A stretch of DNA of 64,000 bases from Lachnospiraceae bacterium XBD2001 (GTDB lineage: Bacteria > Bacillota > Clostridia > Lachnospirales > Lachnospiraceae), in NCBI GenBank assembly GCA_900116395.1, contig FPAN01000002.1, forward strand, positions 186,001 to 250,000. Reading direction: 5' to 3'. How positions within the stretch are numbered: position 1 is the stretch's first letter; each line of letters begins with the position of its first letter. Below, in pieces: positions 24,960-33,534 of this stretch. The translations under genes were made by a program, and so were the position numbers. A model generated the notes under the pieces. It did no database searches. It was not told where the DNA came from and worked only from the letters and a program-made list of their open reading frames with translations.

Positions 24960-27764
24960 ATGGGTAAGAGTTTCGCAGAATGGAAACCCGGCGATCCTAT
25001 GATCAACGAGCGCGATTTCTTCCAGGACCCGAACTATGTTGCAGAGGATCCGGAGAAAGAGCAGCTGGTATTGAAGCTGGCGAAGTTGATTACAGACCGC
25101 TATGTCAAGAAATTGACCAACAAGATTAACAACCGTGATCCGGAGTATTGGATGCTGGATCATGTATTGACCAAGGAACAGGTGAAGTTCCTTTTGAACT
25201 TCAAGAAGACCAGAGTTCCTTATACCATTGCAGAATTAGCACAGATGAACAACATGTCCGAAGAGGACACCACCAAGATGGTACACGAGCTTCGTTATCT
25301 TGGTATCATCGAGCAGAACCGCCGCAAAGATGCAGAGAAGACATTACAGTATGAGCTTCCAATCTTCGTTCCTGGTTCCGCAGAGTTCATGATGATGCAG
25401 GAATCTGTGACTGACAAGTATCCGGAGATGGCAACCTTCTTCAACCTGATGACCCAGTTGCCACTGGCAGGTATTACCCAGATGGTACCTCCGGGAGGCG
25501 CAGGAATCGGTATGCATGTTATCCCGGTAGAGAAGGCCATCAGCATGGAGAATCAGTCCGTGCCGGTTGAGCATCTTTCCCGCTGGATTGATATGTATGA
25601 TAAGTACGGTATTTCCGAGTGCTCTTGCCGTAAGCAGCAGGCGATGCGTGGCGAGGGTAGTGGTGAGATCCGTGGTGATTATTGTATCGGTATGGGCGAC
25701 ATGGCTGAGTACATGGATGACCGTGGAATCGGACATTACATCACTAAGGAAGAAGTATATGAGATTTTAGAGCGTGCAGAGCGTCACGGCTATGTACATC
25801 AGATTACCAACATCGATGGTGAGGGCAAGATTGTTGCTATTTGTAACTGTGCTCCTGGCGTATGTAACGCACTTCGTACTTCTCAGTTATTCAATACACC
25901 GAACATGTCCGCATCCGCATATCGCGCACACGTAGAAAAAGAGAAGTGTGTAGCATGTGGTAAGTGTGTAGAGGTATGTCCGGTAGGTGCTGCAAAGCTT
26001 GGACAGAAGTTGTGCAAGAAGGACGGCAGCGCTGTACAGTATCCGAAGACCAAGCTTCCGGACAACCGTAAGTGGGGCGTAGACAAGTGGAACTACAACT
26101 ATCGCGATGATGCGAAGATCAACGTATATCCAACCGGTACCGCACCATGTAAGACTGCATGTCCGGTACACTTGGCTATCCAGGGTTACATCAAGATGGC
26201 TGCAGAGGGACGTTATGAAGACGCACTGAAGCTCATCAAGCAGGATAACCCATTCCCAATGATCTGCGGTGCAATCTGTAACCGTCGTTGTGAGGATGCA
26301 TGTACCCGTGGCAAAGTGGATGAACCACTTGCAATCGATGAGATTAAGAAGTTTATCGCTTCTTTGGATTTGAAAAAAGACCAGAGATACGTACCGCTTT
26401 GCGAGAAGCATGATGGTGGTATGTGGTCTGATGACTATAAGGTAGCTGTGATCGGTGGTGGTCCTGCAGGTCTTGCATGTGCATACTTCCTTCGCCGTGA
26501 CGGATATCCGGTAACCGTATTTGAGAAGACTTCCCGTCCGGGCGGTATGCTCATGAACGGTATTCCTTCCTATCGTTTGGAGAAGGAAATCATCGACGCC
26601 GAGATCGAAGTTATGCGCGAGATGGGCGTAGAGATTAAGTGCAATGTGAACGTAGGTGAGGATGTTACCATCCAGTCCTTACGTGAGCAGGGATACAAGG
26701 CATTCTTCATCGCAATCGGATGCCAGGGCGGACGTCTTGCAGGCGTACCTGGTGAGGATGCAGAAGGTGTTCAGACCGGTGTTGACTTCCTTGCGAAGAT
26801 TAACCAGGATCACAGCATTCGCCTGAATGGTGATACTGTTGTAGTTGGTGGTGGTAACGTAGCAATCGATGTTGCCCGTACCGCAGTTCGTGCCGGTGCT
26901 TCCAAGGTAACCATGCTTTGCTTAGAGGGTGAGCATGAGATGCCTGCAGCAGACGATGAAGTTGCAGAAGCTAAGGAAGAAGGAATCGAGATTAAGAACG
27001 GCTGGGGCCCGAAGGAGATTAAGGTCGAGAACGGCAAGGTCGTAGCAATCGTATTCAAGAAGTGTACTCAGGTGAAGGATGCCGACGGCAGATTCAATCC
27101 ACAGTACGATGAGAATGAGACCATCGAGATTCCATGTGAGAACGTATTACAGTCCATCGGACAGTCCATCCAGTGGGGCAAGCTCTTAGAGGGCACCAAG
27201 GTTGAGCTTCGTCCGAACGGCGGAATCATTGCAGATCCTCTGACCCGTCAGACTGCTGAGCCGGACATCTTCGCAGGTGGTGATGTATTTACCGGACCTC
27301 GTTTCGCTATCGATGCTATCGCAGGCGGACGTGAGGGTGCTGTATCCATCAACCGTTACGTACATCCGGGTAACCGCCTTGACTTGGCTCGTGATCGTCG
27401 TGAGTTCATCGAGTTGGATAAGGATGATATCAATCTTGAGTCCTTCGATAATGCGAAGCGTCAGATCCCTGGCAAGAAGGCCGGAGTTGCGAAGGATACA
27501 TACGAAGATTTACGTCTGTGCTTGACCGAAGAGCAAGTTAAGGCAGAGGCTTCCCGTTGCCTTGGCTGTGGTGCTTCTGTTGTAGATACCAATCGTTGTA
27601 TCGGTTGCGGTCTCTGCACCACCAAGTGTGAATTCGATGCCATCCATCTGACACGTGACATGCCTGCAGCAAGCAACATGAACCGTGCAGAAGATAAGCT
27701 CAAGTATGTTGGACCATACGCAATCAAGCGTGCATTCAAGATTTTGAACCCTATCAAGAAATAA
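24960..27764 (+). CDS. FAD-dependent, 4Fe-4S-containing NAD(P)H oxidoreductase (GltD-like)
   Basis: This 934-residue protein has a unique N-terminal region of about 330 residues with cysteines (ECSCRKQQ, CNCAPGVCNA). A 4Fe-4S ferredoxin motif follows (CVACGKCVEVCP), then a GltD-type domain with its own cysteines (ACPVHLAIQGY; CGAICNRRCEDACTRG). The FAD site is AVIGGGPAGLACAYFL, the NAD(P)H site is VVVGGGNVAIDVART, and a C-terminal ferredoxin motif is CIGCGLCTTKCEFDA. GltD-like modules pass electrons from NAD(P)H through Fe-S clusters. The partner and reaction are unknown, and no glutamate synthase large subunit is nearby. A strong GGAGGAG site suggests high expression. Confidence 0.88.
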   Translation: MGKSFAEWKPGDPMINERDFFQDPNYVAEDPEKEQLVLKLAKLITDRYVKKLTNKINNRDPEYWMLDHVLTKEQVKFLLNFKKTRVPYTIAELAQMNNMSEEDTTKMVHELRYLGIIEQNRRKDAEKTLQYELPIFVPGSAEFMMMQESVTDKYPEMATFFNLMTQLPLAGITQMVPPGGAGIGMHVIPVEKAISMENQSVPVEHLSRWIDMYDKYGISECSCRKQQAMRGEGSGEIRGDYCIGMGDMAEYMDDRGIGHYITKEEVYEILERAERHGYVHQITNIDGEGKIVAICNCAPGVCNALRTSQLFNTPNMSASAYRAHVEKEKCVACGKCVEVCPVGAAKLGQKLCKKDGSAVQYPKTKLPDNRKWGVDKWNYNYRDDAKINVYPTGTAPCKTACPVHLAIQGYIKMAAEGRYEDALKLIKQDNPFPMICGAICNRRCEDACTRGKVDEPLAIDEIKKFIASLDLKKDQRYVPLCEKHDGGMWSDDYKVAVIGGGPAGLACAYFLRRDGYPVTVFEKTSRPGGMLMNGIPSYRLEKEIIDAEIEVMREMGVEIKCNVNVGEDVTIQSLREQGYKAFFIAIGCQGGRLAGVPGEDAEGVQTGVDFLAKINQDHSIRLNGDTVVVGGGNVAIDVARTAVRAGASKVTMLCLEGEHEMPAADDEVAEAKEEGIEIKNGWGPKEIKVENGKVVAIVFKKCTQVKDADGRFNPQYDENETIEIPCENVLQSIGQSIQWGKLLEGTKVELRPNGGIIADPLTRQTAEPDIFAGGDVFTGPRFAIDAIAGGREGAVSINRYVHPGNRLDLARDRREFIELDKDDINLESFDNAKRQIPGKKAGVAKDTYEDLRLCLTEEQVKAEASRCLGCGASVVDTNRCIGCGLCTTKCEFDAIHLTRDMPAASNMNRAEDKLKYVGPYAIKRAFKILNPIKK

Positions 27765-27774
27765 TTCGATTTTT

Positions 27775-27808
27775 ATTCCCCGTTCCATATTGGAGCGGGG
27801 AATTTTTT
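27775..27808 (+). terminator. Rho-independent terminator
   Basis: ATTCCCCG-TCC pairs with GGA-CGGGGAAT around a short loop, followed by TTTTTT. Confidence 0.88.
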
Positions 27809-27865
27809 GTAAAAAAAGAACAGTTGTAGTACCATAGAACTAGACTTGATAGGGGGGAACAACAA

Positions 27866-29767
27866 ATGGGGGCGATAACACTATTACTGTATCCAATTGC
27901 ATTGGCGATTCTTGTCGGCTGCGGTGCACACATTTCCCGTGGCAAAACCGCTGATGCATTTTTTACGCTCGAACAGACCAAGATGATTCAGGGCATTTGC
28001 TGCATCTGCGTCATCCTGCATCATCTGACCCAGTACGTCACCAATTACAGTGGCCAGGGCGTCGGCCCGGTGGGAATCTTCAATGACATCGGATTCCTCT
28101 TCACCGGCGTATTTTTCTTTATCTCCGGATATGGTCTGGTGGTAAGCTTAGAACGCAAGCCGGACTATCTGAAGAACTTTCTCTTAAATCGCCTGTCGGC
28201 GGTGCTGATTCCATTTTGGCTCATTAACGCTATCCTTGTAATCGGAAGTATCCTCTTCTTCGGATACCATAAGAGTGCGATGACCATTGCGGCAGAAGTG
28301 TTGGGATTACAACTGATTAACAGCAACGGCTGGTTCATTATTGAAATCGTTCTGTTCTATGTGATGTTCTTCCTGCTTAGTACCTGTTTAAAAAAACGGG
28401 AGCTGGCCCTTAGCATTTTAAGTATCTTCGTGCTGATTGTGATGCGCTATAGCTTCTACGCGGGACATGACGTCTCCGGGAATCAGTCCCATTACTTCCG
28501 AGGCGAGTGGTGGTATAATTCCACCTTCCTGTTTATTCTGGGCCTCTGGTACGGAAGATTCTATGCCCACGTCAACAGATTCTTAGAAAAAACATACCGC
28601 ATCCTGCTTCCAATCTGCTTCGTACTTGCCTTTGTAGGAATGCACGTATCTGCTTTTGCGGTGCGGCGATTCGGTTACTACAACGAGCACATGGCCTTCG
28701 GATATCGGGATGCGTTTATTACGCTGGTGATTCAGACTGTCTCCGGTGTTGTATTTACCACATTGATTGTCTTACTAAACATGCGCCTTACCATCGGAAA
28801 CCGGGCGCTTCGCTACATCGGTAAAATTTCCCTGCCCCTGTTCCTCTGTCACGGGTGCTTTGTGCGTCAGGTCTTCGATGGGGTACCGATGTCTCCAACC
28901 GTTCGATATGGCGTGGTGCTTACAGTCAGTATCTTATGCGCATCCATCCTGGAACCTGCGTGTAGATTCTTGGTTCAACAAGCGAAAAGCATCGGAAATA
29001 TCCGCAAACCGGACAGAAATACCTTGGAAGGAAAAAAATGGCAGGAGCACCAGGAACGAATCAAAAAGTATCGTAAGATCGAAGCCGGAATCCTTGCGAC
29101 GGTGGTGATTCTTGCGGTTGGTTATACAACGATAGCAAAACCACTGCTTTTAAAATACGAATGCAACCGGGAAATGGAAGCGTTGCAACAAGTAAAAGAG
29201 GGAGATATTGTTTTTTTTGGTCGCTATAACACCAGCAACAGACGACCGGGGAAGGAACGCTTAGAATGGATTGTCATCCATGTAGAGGGCAATCAGGTCT
29301 GCCTCTTATCCAAGCAGGGCATTGCCGGAAGCGAGTATCACATGCATCATGAACCCATTACCTGGGCCAACAGTAGTCTGCGGGAACGATTGAATTCCGC
29401 GGAGTTTACTTCCATCTTCAGTACCTTTGAGAAAGACCGGATGGCAACACGGGATGGGGATCTCATCACCTTATTAACCCCAAGCGAGGCGGAAGTTGTA
29501 TTTGCAACGAAGGAACAGCGGGAGTTGGCCATTACCGATGCCGCGAAGGATGCCGGTACCAACATCAACGAGATGAGCAAGGTCAATTACTGGGATATGA
29601 AGGGCTATCGTACCTCCTGGTGGTGGTTACGTGGCGAGAACACCGAGCCGGATATCTATGGCCCACTGGTCACCATGGACGGCGAGATTGAGACCGACAC
29701 CAAGGTAGTAAACAAGCCAAGCGGCGCTATTCGCCCGGTGATTTGGGTTGAGTTGGAGCAGGAATAG
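27866..29767 (+). CDS. Acyltransferase 3 family membrane protein fused to a DUF6273 domain
   Basis: The 633-residue protein begins with about ten membrane helices typical of acyltransferase family 3 (MIQGICCICVILHHL with the HH motif; FFFISGYGLV). This part runs to about residue 365, followed by a basic linker and a further membrane helix near 408-425. The C-terminal 200 residues form a DUF6273 domain, recognisable from FGRY..., the WANSSLRERLNSAEF block, and the closing SGAIRPVIWVEL. The first part probably acylates a cell-surface glycan. The second would lie outside the membrane. The fusion is unusual. Confidence 0.85.
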   Translation: MGAITLLLYPIALAILVGCGAHISRGKTADAFFTLEQTKMIQGICCICVILHHLTQYVTNYSGQGVGPVGIFNDIGFLFTGVFFFISGYGLVVSLERKPDYLKNFLLNRLSAVLIPFWLINAILVIGSILFFGYHKSAMTIAAEVLGLQLINSNGWFIIEIVLFYVMFFLLSTCLKKRELALSILSIFVLIVMRYSFYAGHDVSGNQSHYFRGEWWYNSTFLFILGLWYGRFYAHVNRFLEKTYRILLPICFVLAFVGMHVSAFAVRRFGYYNEHMAFGYRDAFITLVIQTVSGVVFTTLIVLLNMRLTIGNRALRYIGKISLPLFLCHGCFVRQVFDGVPMSPTVRYGVVLTVSILCASILEPACRFLVQQAKSIGNIRKPDRNTLEGKKWQEHQERIKKYRKIEAGILATVVILAVGYTTIAKPLLLKYECNREMEALQQVKEGDIVFFGRYNTSNRRPGKERLEWIVIHVEGNQVCLLSKQGIAGSEYHMHHEPITWANSSLRERLNSAEFTSIFSTFEKDRMATRDGDLITLLTPSEAEVVFATKEQRELAITDAAKDAGTNINEMSKVNYWDMKGYRTSWWWLRGENTEPDIYGPLVTMDGEIETDTKVVNKPSGAIRPVIWVELEQE

Positions 29768-29770
29768 CAA

Positions 29771-29797
29771 AAACGACAGCGGTATCCGCTGTCGTTT
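29771..29797. terminator. Convergent terminator between the acyltransferase gene and the CBS/CorC gene
   Basis: AAACGACAGCGG pairs with CCGCTGTCGTTT around a 3-base loop, 4 bp from each flanking stop region. The A- and T-rich flanks suit both directions. Confidence 0.85.
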
Positions 29798-29800
29798 GCT

Positions 29801-31078
29801 TTATTCTTCATTTTCTGTTTCGTGGAAATGTTCCGGAAGCTTGATGCGAATCTTTTCAATACGCTTCTTACGGACGCTTGTGACACGAAGCATAACCCCC
29901 TCTTCCGTGAAGTAGGTCTCGCCCAGCATCGGGAAGTGGTCAAATAGACCAATCAGATAACCACCGATAGTATCATAATCTTCGGAGGAAAATCCAAGAT
30001 CCAATTCTTCGCTTAGATCGTCTAGGTTGGCAGAACCAAGGACATCGAACTCCCGCTCACTGATCCGAACGATGTCGTCCTCTTCGTTGTCATCGTACTC
30101 GTCACGAATCTCACCCACCAATTCCTCCAGCAAGTCCTCTAAGGTAACTAAGCCTGCTACAGCGGAGTACTCATCCAAGACAATGGCCAGGCTGATGGAA
30201 CCCTGTCGCATCTCGTCGAAGAGCTCGGCGGTGTTTTTCTGCTCGTAGGTAAAATAGACCTCACGCAAATGATCCTTAATAGAGAAGTGTTCCTCCTCCT
30301 TGGCAAGAAGCAGATCCTTCATATTCACAATGCCGATGATGTTGTCGGTATCATTCTCGTATACCGGAAGACGGGTGTACATGTTCTCCTGAAAAATCTC
30401 AATCAACTTGTCATAGGACCAGTTCACATTCACCATAGCCATATCAATGCGGGGAATCATCACTTCTTTCACCGCGGAATCGGAAAAGTCGAAGACGTTG
30501 TGAATGTAGTCCTTCTCGTCCGTCTCAATGGTACCGGATTCGTGGGACACGTCTACGATGGTGCGAAGCTCATCGGAAGTCATACCAATCCGCGGTGCTT
30601 CCTTCACGCCGAAGAGTCGCAGAATCACATGGGAAAAGGCATTGACAATTACAATTAATGGGGTAAGTACCCACATCAGTTTCTCAATAATCGGTGCATC
30701 AATTAAGGACATCTTGAGAGCTTCCACCGTTGCCATGCTCTTTGGCGTAATTTCACCGAAGATTAAGACCAGGAAGGTTAAGATTCCGGTAGCAATACCG
30801 GCACCGTAGCTTCCAAAGAATCGCATGGATATGGTAGTTGCCAGAGAGGATGCAGATAAGTTCACAATGTTATTGCCAATTAGGATGGCAGAGAGCATCT
30901 TGTGGGAATCTGCGGTTACTTTTAACACCCGAGCAGCCCGTTTGTCGCCGTCGTCCGCCATGGTCTTCAGTCGAATCTTGCTTACGGTAGTAAGGGCTGT
31001 TTCAGCCGAAGAGAAGAAGGCGGATAAAAATAATAGAAACACCAAAATAATCAATTGAATGATAGTGGATTGGTCCAA
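29801..31078 (-). CDS. Hemolysin C/CorC-type membrane protein with DUF21 and CBS domains
   Basis: The 425-residue protein has an N-terminal DUF21 membrane domain (FLSAFFSSAETALTTVS), a CBS domain pair (VMIPRIDMAMVNVN onward), and a C-terminal CorC/HlyC domain (EEDDIVRISEREFDVLGSAN). The family is linked to magnesium or other cation efflux and the hemolysin name is historical. I place the start at the TTG at 31078, because AGGAG lies seven bases before it and the protein then begins LDQSTIIQLIILV. The longer open frame to 31315 encodes non-family sequence. An 18-bp palindrome sits just before the ribosome site. Confidence 0.9.
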   Translation of the reverse strand: MDQSTIIQLIILVFLLFLSAFFSSAETALTTVSKIRLKTMADDGDKRAARVLKVTADSHKMLSAILIGNNIVNLSASSLATTISMRFFGSYGAGIATGILTFLVLIFGEITPKSMATVEALKMSLIDAPIIEKLMWVLTPLIVIVNAFSHVILRLFGVKEAPRIGMTSDELRTIVDVSHESGTIETDEKDYIHNVFDFSDSAVKEVMIPRIDMAMVNVNWSYDKLIEIFQENMYTRLPVYENDTDNIIGIVNMKDLLLAKEEEHFSIKDHLREVYFTYEQKNTAELFDEMRQGSISLAIVLDEYSAVAGLVTLEDLLEELVGEIRDEYDDNEEDDIVRISEREFDVLGSANLDDLSEELDLGFSSEDYDTIGGYLIGLFDHFPMLGETYFTEEGVMLRVTSVRKKRIEKIRIKLPEHFHETENEE

Positions 31079-31094
31079 ATTGTATCTCCTTTTG

Positions 31095-31112
31095 TTGTTG
31101 GAATTCCAACAA
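31095..31112. promoter_or_regulatory. 18-bp perfect palindrome upstream of the CBS/CorC gene
   Basis: TTGTTGGAATTCCAACAA lies immediately before the AGGAG site of the minus-strand gene. Its 16-bp core is identical to the recJ leader palindrome at 20897-20912, so a shared regulator or a shared RNA hairpin function is possible. Confidence 0.55.
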
Positions 31113-31150
31113 TTTGGAACTCCGTGAATGAATTCTTTTCTTAAGATTCT

Positions 31151-31179
31151 ATTATAAGGGAATTTTTGGTATAATCCAA
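31151..31179 (-). promoter_or_regulatory. Promoter for the CBS/CorC gene
   Basis: On the minus strand TTGGAT (31179-31174) and TATAAT (31156-31151) are spaced by 17 bp. The forward strand carries a -10-like TATAAT at 31170-31175 for the divergent lipoprotein gene, so the two promoters overlap. Confidence 0.6.
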
Positions 31180-31214
31180 GGAGGTTAACAAAGGGGAACT
31201 TATGAGGTAAACCA

Positions 31215-32180
31215 ATGAAACAGAGAATGAGAAGAATCGCAGCAATCTCGGCTGCAGTTTTAATAATGGGAAGCCTAAGCGCTTGCAGCTTCGGGGAGAA
31301 TGAGGCACAGGCCAATTACAAGCAGGCAGGTATGGATGCTATAGCCGCCGGAGACTATGCCGGTGCCATTGAACAGTTCGACGCTGCCCTTGGGGAAGCC
31401 CATGCAACGGTTGGCGTAGAAGAAATCGACATCAGCTATTACAAGGCAGCTGCCCAGTATATGGCCGGAGATGTGGATGGCGCCATTGCCACCTATACCA
31501 ATCTGGTGGAGTATGACAAGAAGAGCTATGAACCACTGTTCCTTCGTGGCAGTCTCTATTTAGATACCAACCAGCCGGAACCGGCATTGGAGGATTATCG
31601 TGCTGCGGTGAAGCTGGACCCGGAGAACTTCGAACTCTATACCGCCATCTATTACAACCTGATGGCCAAGGGCTATCCGGATGATGCGTTGGAGTACACC
31701 AACATGGCACTTGCCATTGAAGGAAACAAGGCATACCACTACATGGAGCGAGGCAAAATCTATCTGATTCTGGAGCAGTACGATGTGGCAGAGACCACGT
31801 TCAAGAAGGCGGTGAATGCCGGCGATAGCGACGGATACATCTACTTGGCACAGATTGCCTCCCATAACGGAGATTCGGAAGCTGCAATGAAGTACCTACA
31901 GAAGTTTACAAAATCCGGCGAGGAGAGCTCCGAGGCTTACGATACCATCGGTAAGCTCTATATGGCTGAGGGCAAGTATCCGGAGGCTTTGGAACAGTTC
32001 GAGAAGGGACTGGGGTTAAAACACATTACAAATGAAAAGGAACTGCGCAAGGACCAGATTGCGGCTTTAGAGTATAGCAACGATTTTGCAACTGCGCGTG
32101 AGAAAGCACAGGAATACGTAGAGAAGTATCCGGAAGACGTTACCGTTGCCAGAGAGCTGGTATTCCTGCAGACAAGGTAG
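31215..32180 (+). CDS. TPR-repeat lipoprotein
   Basis: The 321-residue protein has a basic N terminus, a hydrophobic segment and the lipobox LSAC with the acylated cysteine at residue 24, so it is tethered outside the membrane. The rest is a chain of about seven tetratricopeptide repeats (AAGDYAGAIEQFDAAL; LRGSLYLDTNQPEPALEDY; YMERGKIYLILEQYDVAE). TPRs bind proteins. The partner is unknown. hflX begins 3 bp after its stop, so the two are one operon. GAGG lies before the ATG. Confidence 0.88.
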   Translation: MKQRMRRIAAISAAVLIMGSLSACSFGENEAQANYKQAGMDAIAAGDYAGAIEQFDAALGEAHATVGVEEIDISYYKAAAQYMAGDVDGAIATYTNLVEYDKKSYEPLFLRGSLYLDTNQPEPALEDYRAAVKLDPENFELYTAIYYNLMAKGYPDDALEYTNMALAIEGNKAYHYMERGKIYLILEQYDVAETTFKKAVNAGDSDGYIYLAQIASHNGDSEAAMKYLQKFTKSGEESSEAYDTIGKLYMAEGKYPEALEQFEKGLGLKHITNEKELRKDQIAALEYSNDFATAREKAQEYVEKYPEDVTVARELVFLQTR

Positions 32181-32183
32181 TAT

Positions 32184-33437
32184 ATGGAACAATTTCAGTG
32201 GAACAATGAAGAACAGCCGGAGCGCGTAATCTTAGTGGCGGTATGCACCGGAGAAGAGGCAGATACCGAGCGGTCCTTAGATGAATTGGGACAGTTGGTG
32301 GAGACCGCCGGCGGTGAGGTCTTAGGACAGTTATATCAGAACCGGGAGTATCCGGAACCGGGTACCTATATTGGCAAGGGTAAGATTGAAGAGATTCGGG
32401 AGCTGGCAGAGAATATGGAGGCGGACGGTATCGTCTGTGATGATGAGTTGTCTCCGGCCCAGATGAGAAATCTCTCTAATATCCTGGGATTGAAGGTCAT
32501 GGACCGTACCCTGGTCATCCTAGATATTTTTGCGCAGCATGCCAGAACGAATGAAGGTCGTATCCAGGTAGAATTAGCGCAATTATCTTACCGTGCATCC
32601 CACTTAACCGGAATGGGTGTTAGCATGTCCCGTCTGGGTGGTGGTATCGGAACCCGTGGACCTGGAGAGACGAAGTTAGAGATGGACCGTCGTCGCATTG
32701 CATCCCGTATCTCTCAGTTGAAAAAGGAACTGCGGGAAGTGGTTGCCAATCGCGAGCAACAGCGTAAGAGCAGACAGCGCCAGAATATGCCGGTAGCTGC
32801 TATTGTCGGTTATACCAATGCGGGCAAGTCCACCTTACTCAATGCATTGACGGACGCAGGCATTCTTGCAGAAGATAAATTATTTGCAACGTTAGATGTC
32901 ACCACACGGAAGTTACTCCTTCCGGGCAAACAGGAAATCCTCCTGACCGATACGGTAGGATTCATTTCCAAGTTGCCTCATAACCTGGTAGATGCCTTCC
33001 GCTCCACCTTGGAAGAGGCCGTCTATGCGGACTATATCATCCATGTGGTGGATGCATCCAATCCACATTGGGAAGAACAGATGGTAACGGTGTATCGCAC
33101 CTTAGACCAGCTGGGCGTCAGCGGCAAGAAAATCTTCACCTTATTTAATAAGATGGATCAGATTACAGATACGGATCGCCGCTTCGATCGAAGAGCAGAC
33201 CGTACCCTGCAGATATCTGCCAAGAAGGGCACGAACTTAGAGAAGCTTCAGGAAGAGATTGCCGAGATGTTAGCGGAGGATTTAATCCACATTCAGCATA
33301 CCTTCACCTATAGCCAAATGGATTTGGTAGAGCAGATTCGTAAAAAAGGCCGCATCCTTGCAGAGGAGTATCGGGAGGACGGCGTCTATTTGGAGGCCGA
33401 TGTACCGGCAGCTATAGCGGGATTGATAAAAGAATAA
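32184..33437 (+). CDS. hflX: Ribosome-associated GTPase HflX
   Basis: The 417-residue GTPase has the HflX-specific N-terminal domain with the motif GGIGTRGPGETKLEMDRR, then a helical linker and a G domain: G1 GYTNAGKST, G3 DTVGF, NKMD. HflX rescues or splits stalled 70S ribosomes, notably under stress. It sits 3 bp behind the TPR lipoprotein and before a terminator. The order is not the hfq-hflX-hflKC order known from enterobacteria. hflKC is 26 kb away here. Confidence 0.96.
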   Translation: MEQFQWNNEEQPERVILVAVCTGEEADTERSLDELGQLVETAGGEVLGQLYQNREYPEPGTYIGKGKIEEIRELAENMEADGIVCDDELSPAQMRNLSNILGLKVMDRTLVILDIFAQHARTNEGRIQVELAQLSYRASHLTGMGVSMSRLGGGIGTRGPGETKLEMDRRRIASRISQLKKELREVVANREQQRKSRQRQNMPVAAIVGYTNAGKSTLLNALTDAGILAEDKLFATLDVTTRKLLLPGKQEILLTDTVGFISKLPHNLVDAFRSTLEEAVYADYIIHVVDASNPHWEEQMVTVYRTLDQLGVSGKKIFTLFNKMDQITDTDRRFDRRADRTLQISAKKGTNLEKLQEEIAEMLAEDLIHIQHTFTYSQMDLVEQIRKKGRILAEEYREDGVYLEADVPAAIAGLIKE

Positions 33438-33450
33438 GCGATTTGGTAAG

Positions 33451-33475
33451 AAGCTCACTTTATGTGGGCTTTTTT
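33451..33475 (+). terminator. Terminator after hflX
   Basis: AAGC-CAC pairs with GTG-GCTT around TTTAT and is followed by TTTTT. Confidence 0.75.
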
Positions 33476-33534
33476 CATTGTTTTGGGCGTGCTTTTATGT
33501 TAGTATGTTGTACGAAAAAAACGGAGGGAAAGCA

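Noticed and set aside
33438-33534. PyrR attenuator upstream of pyrC
   Set aside because: Only the hflX terminator and a short spacer are found. No anti-antiterminator structure or PyrR-binding loop is recognisable.
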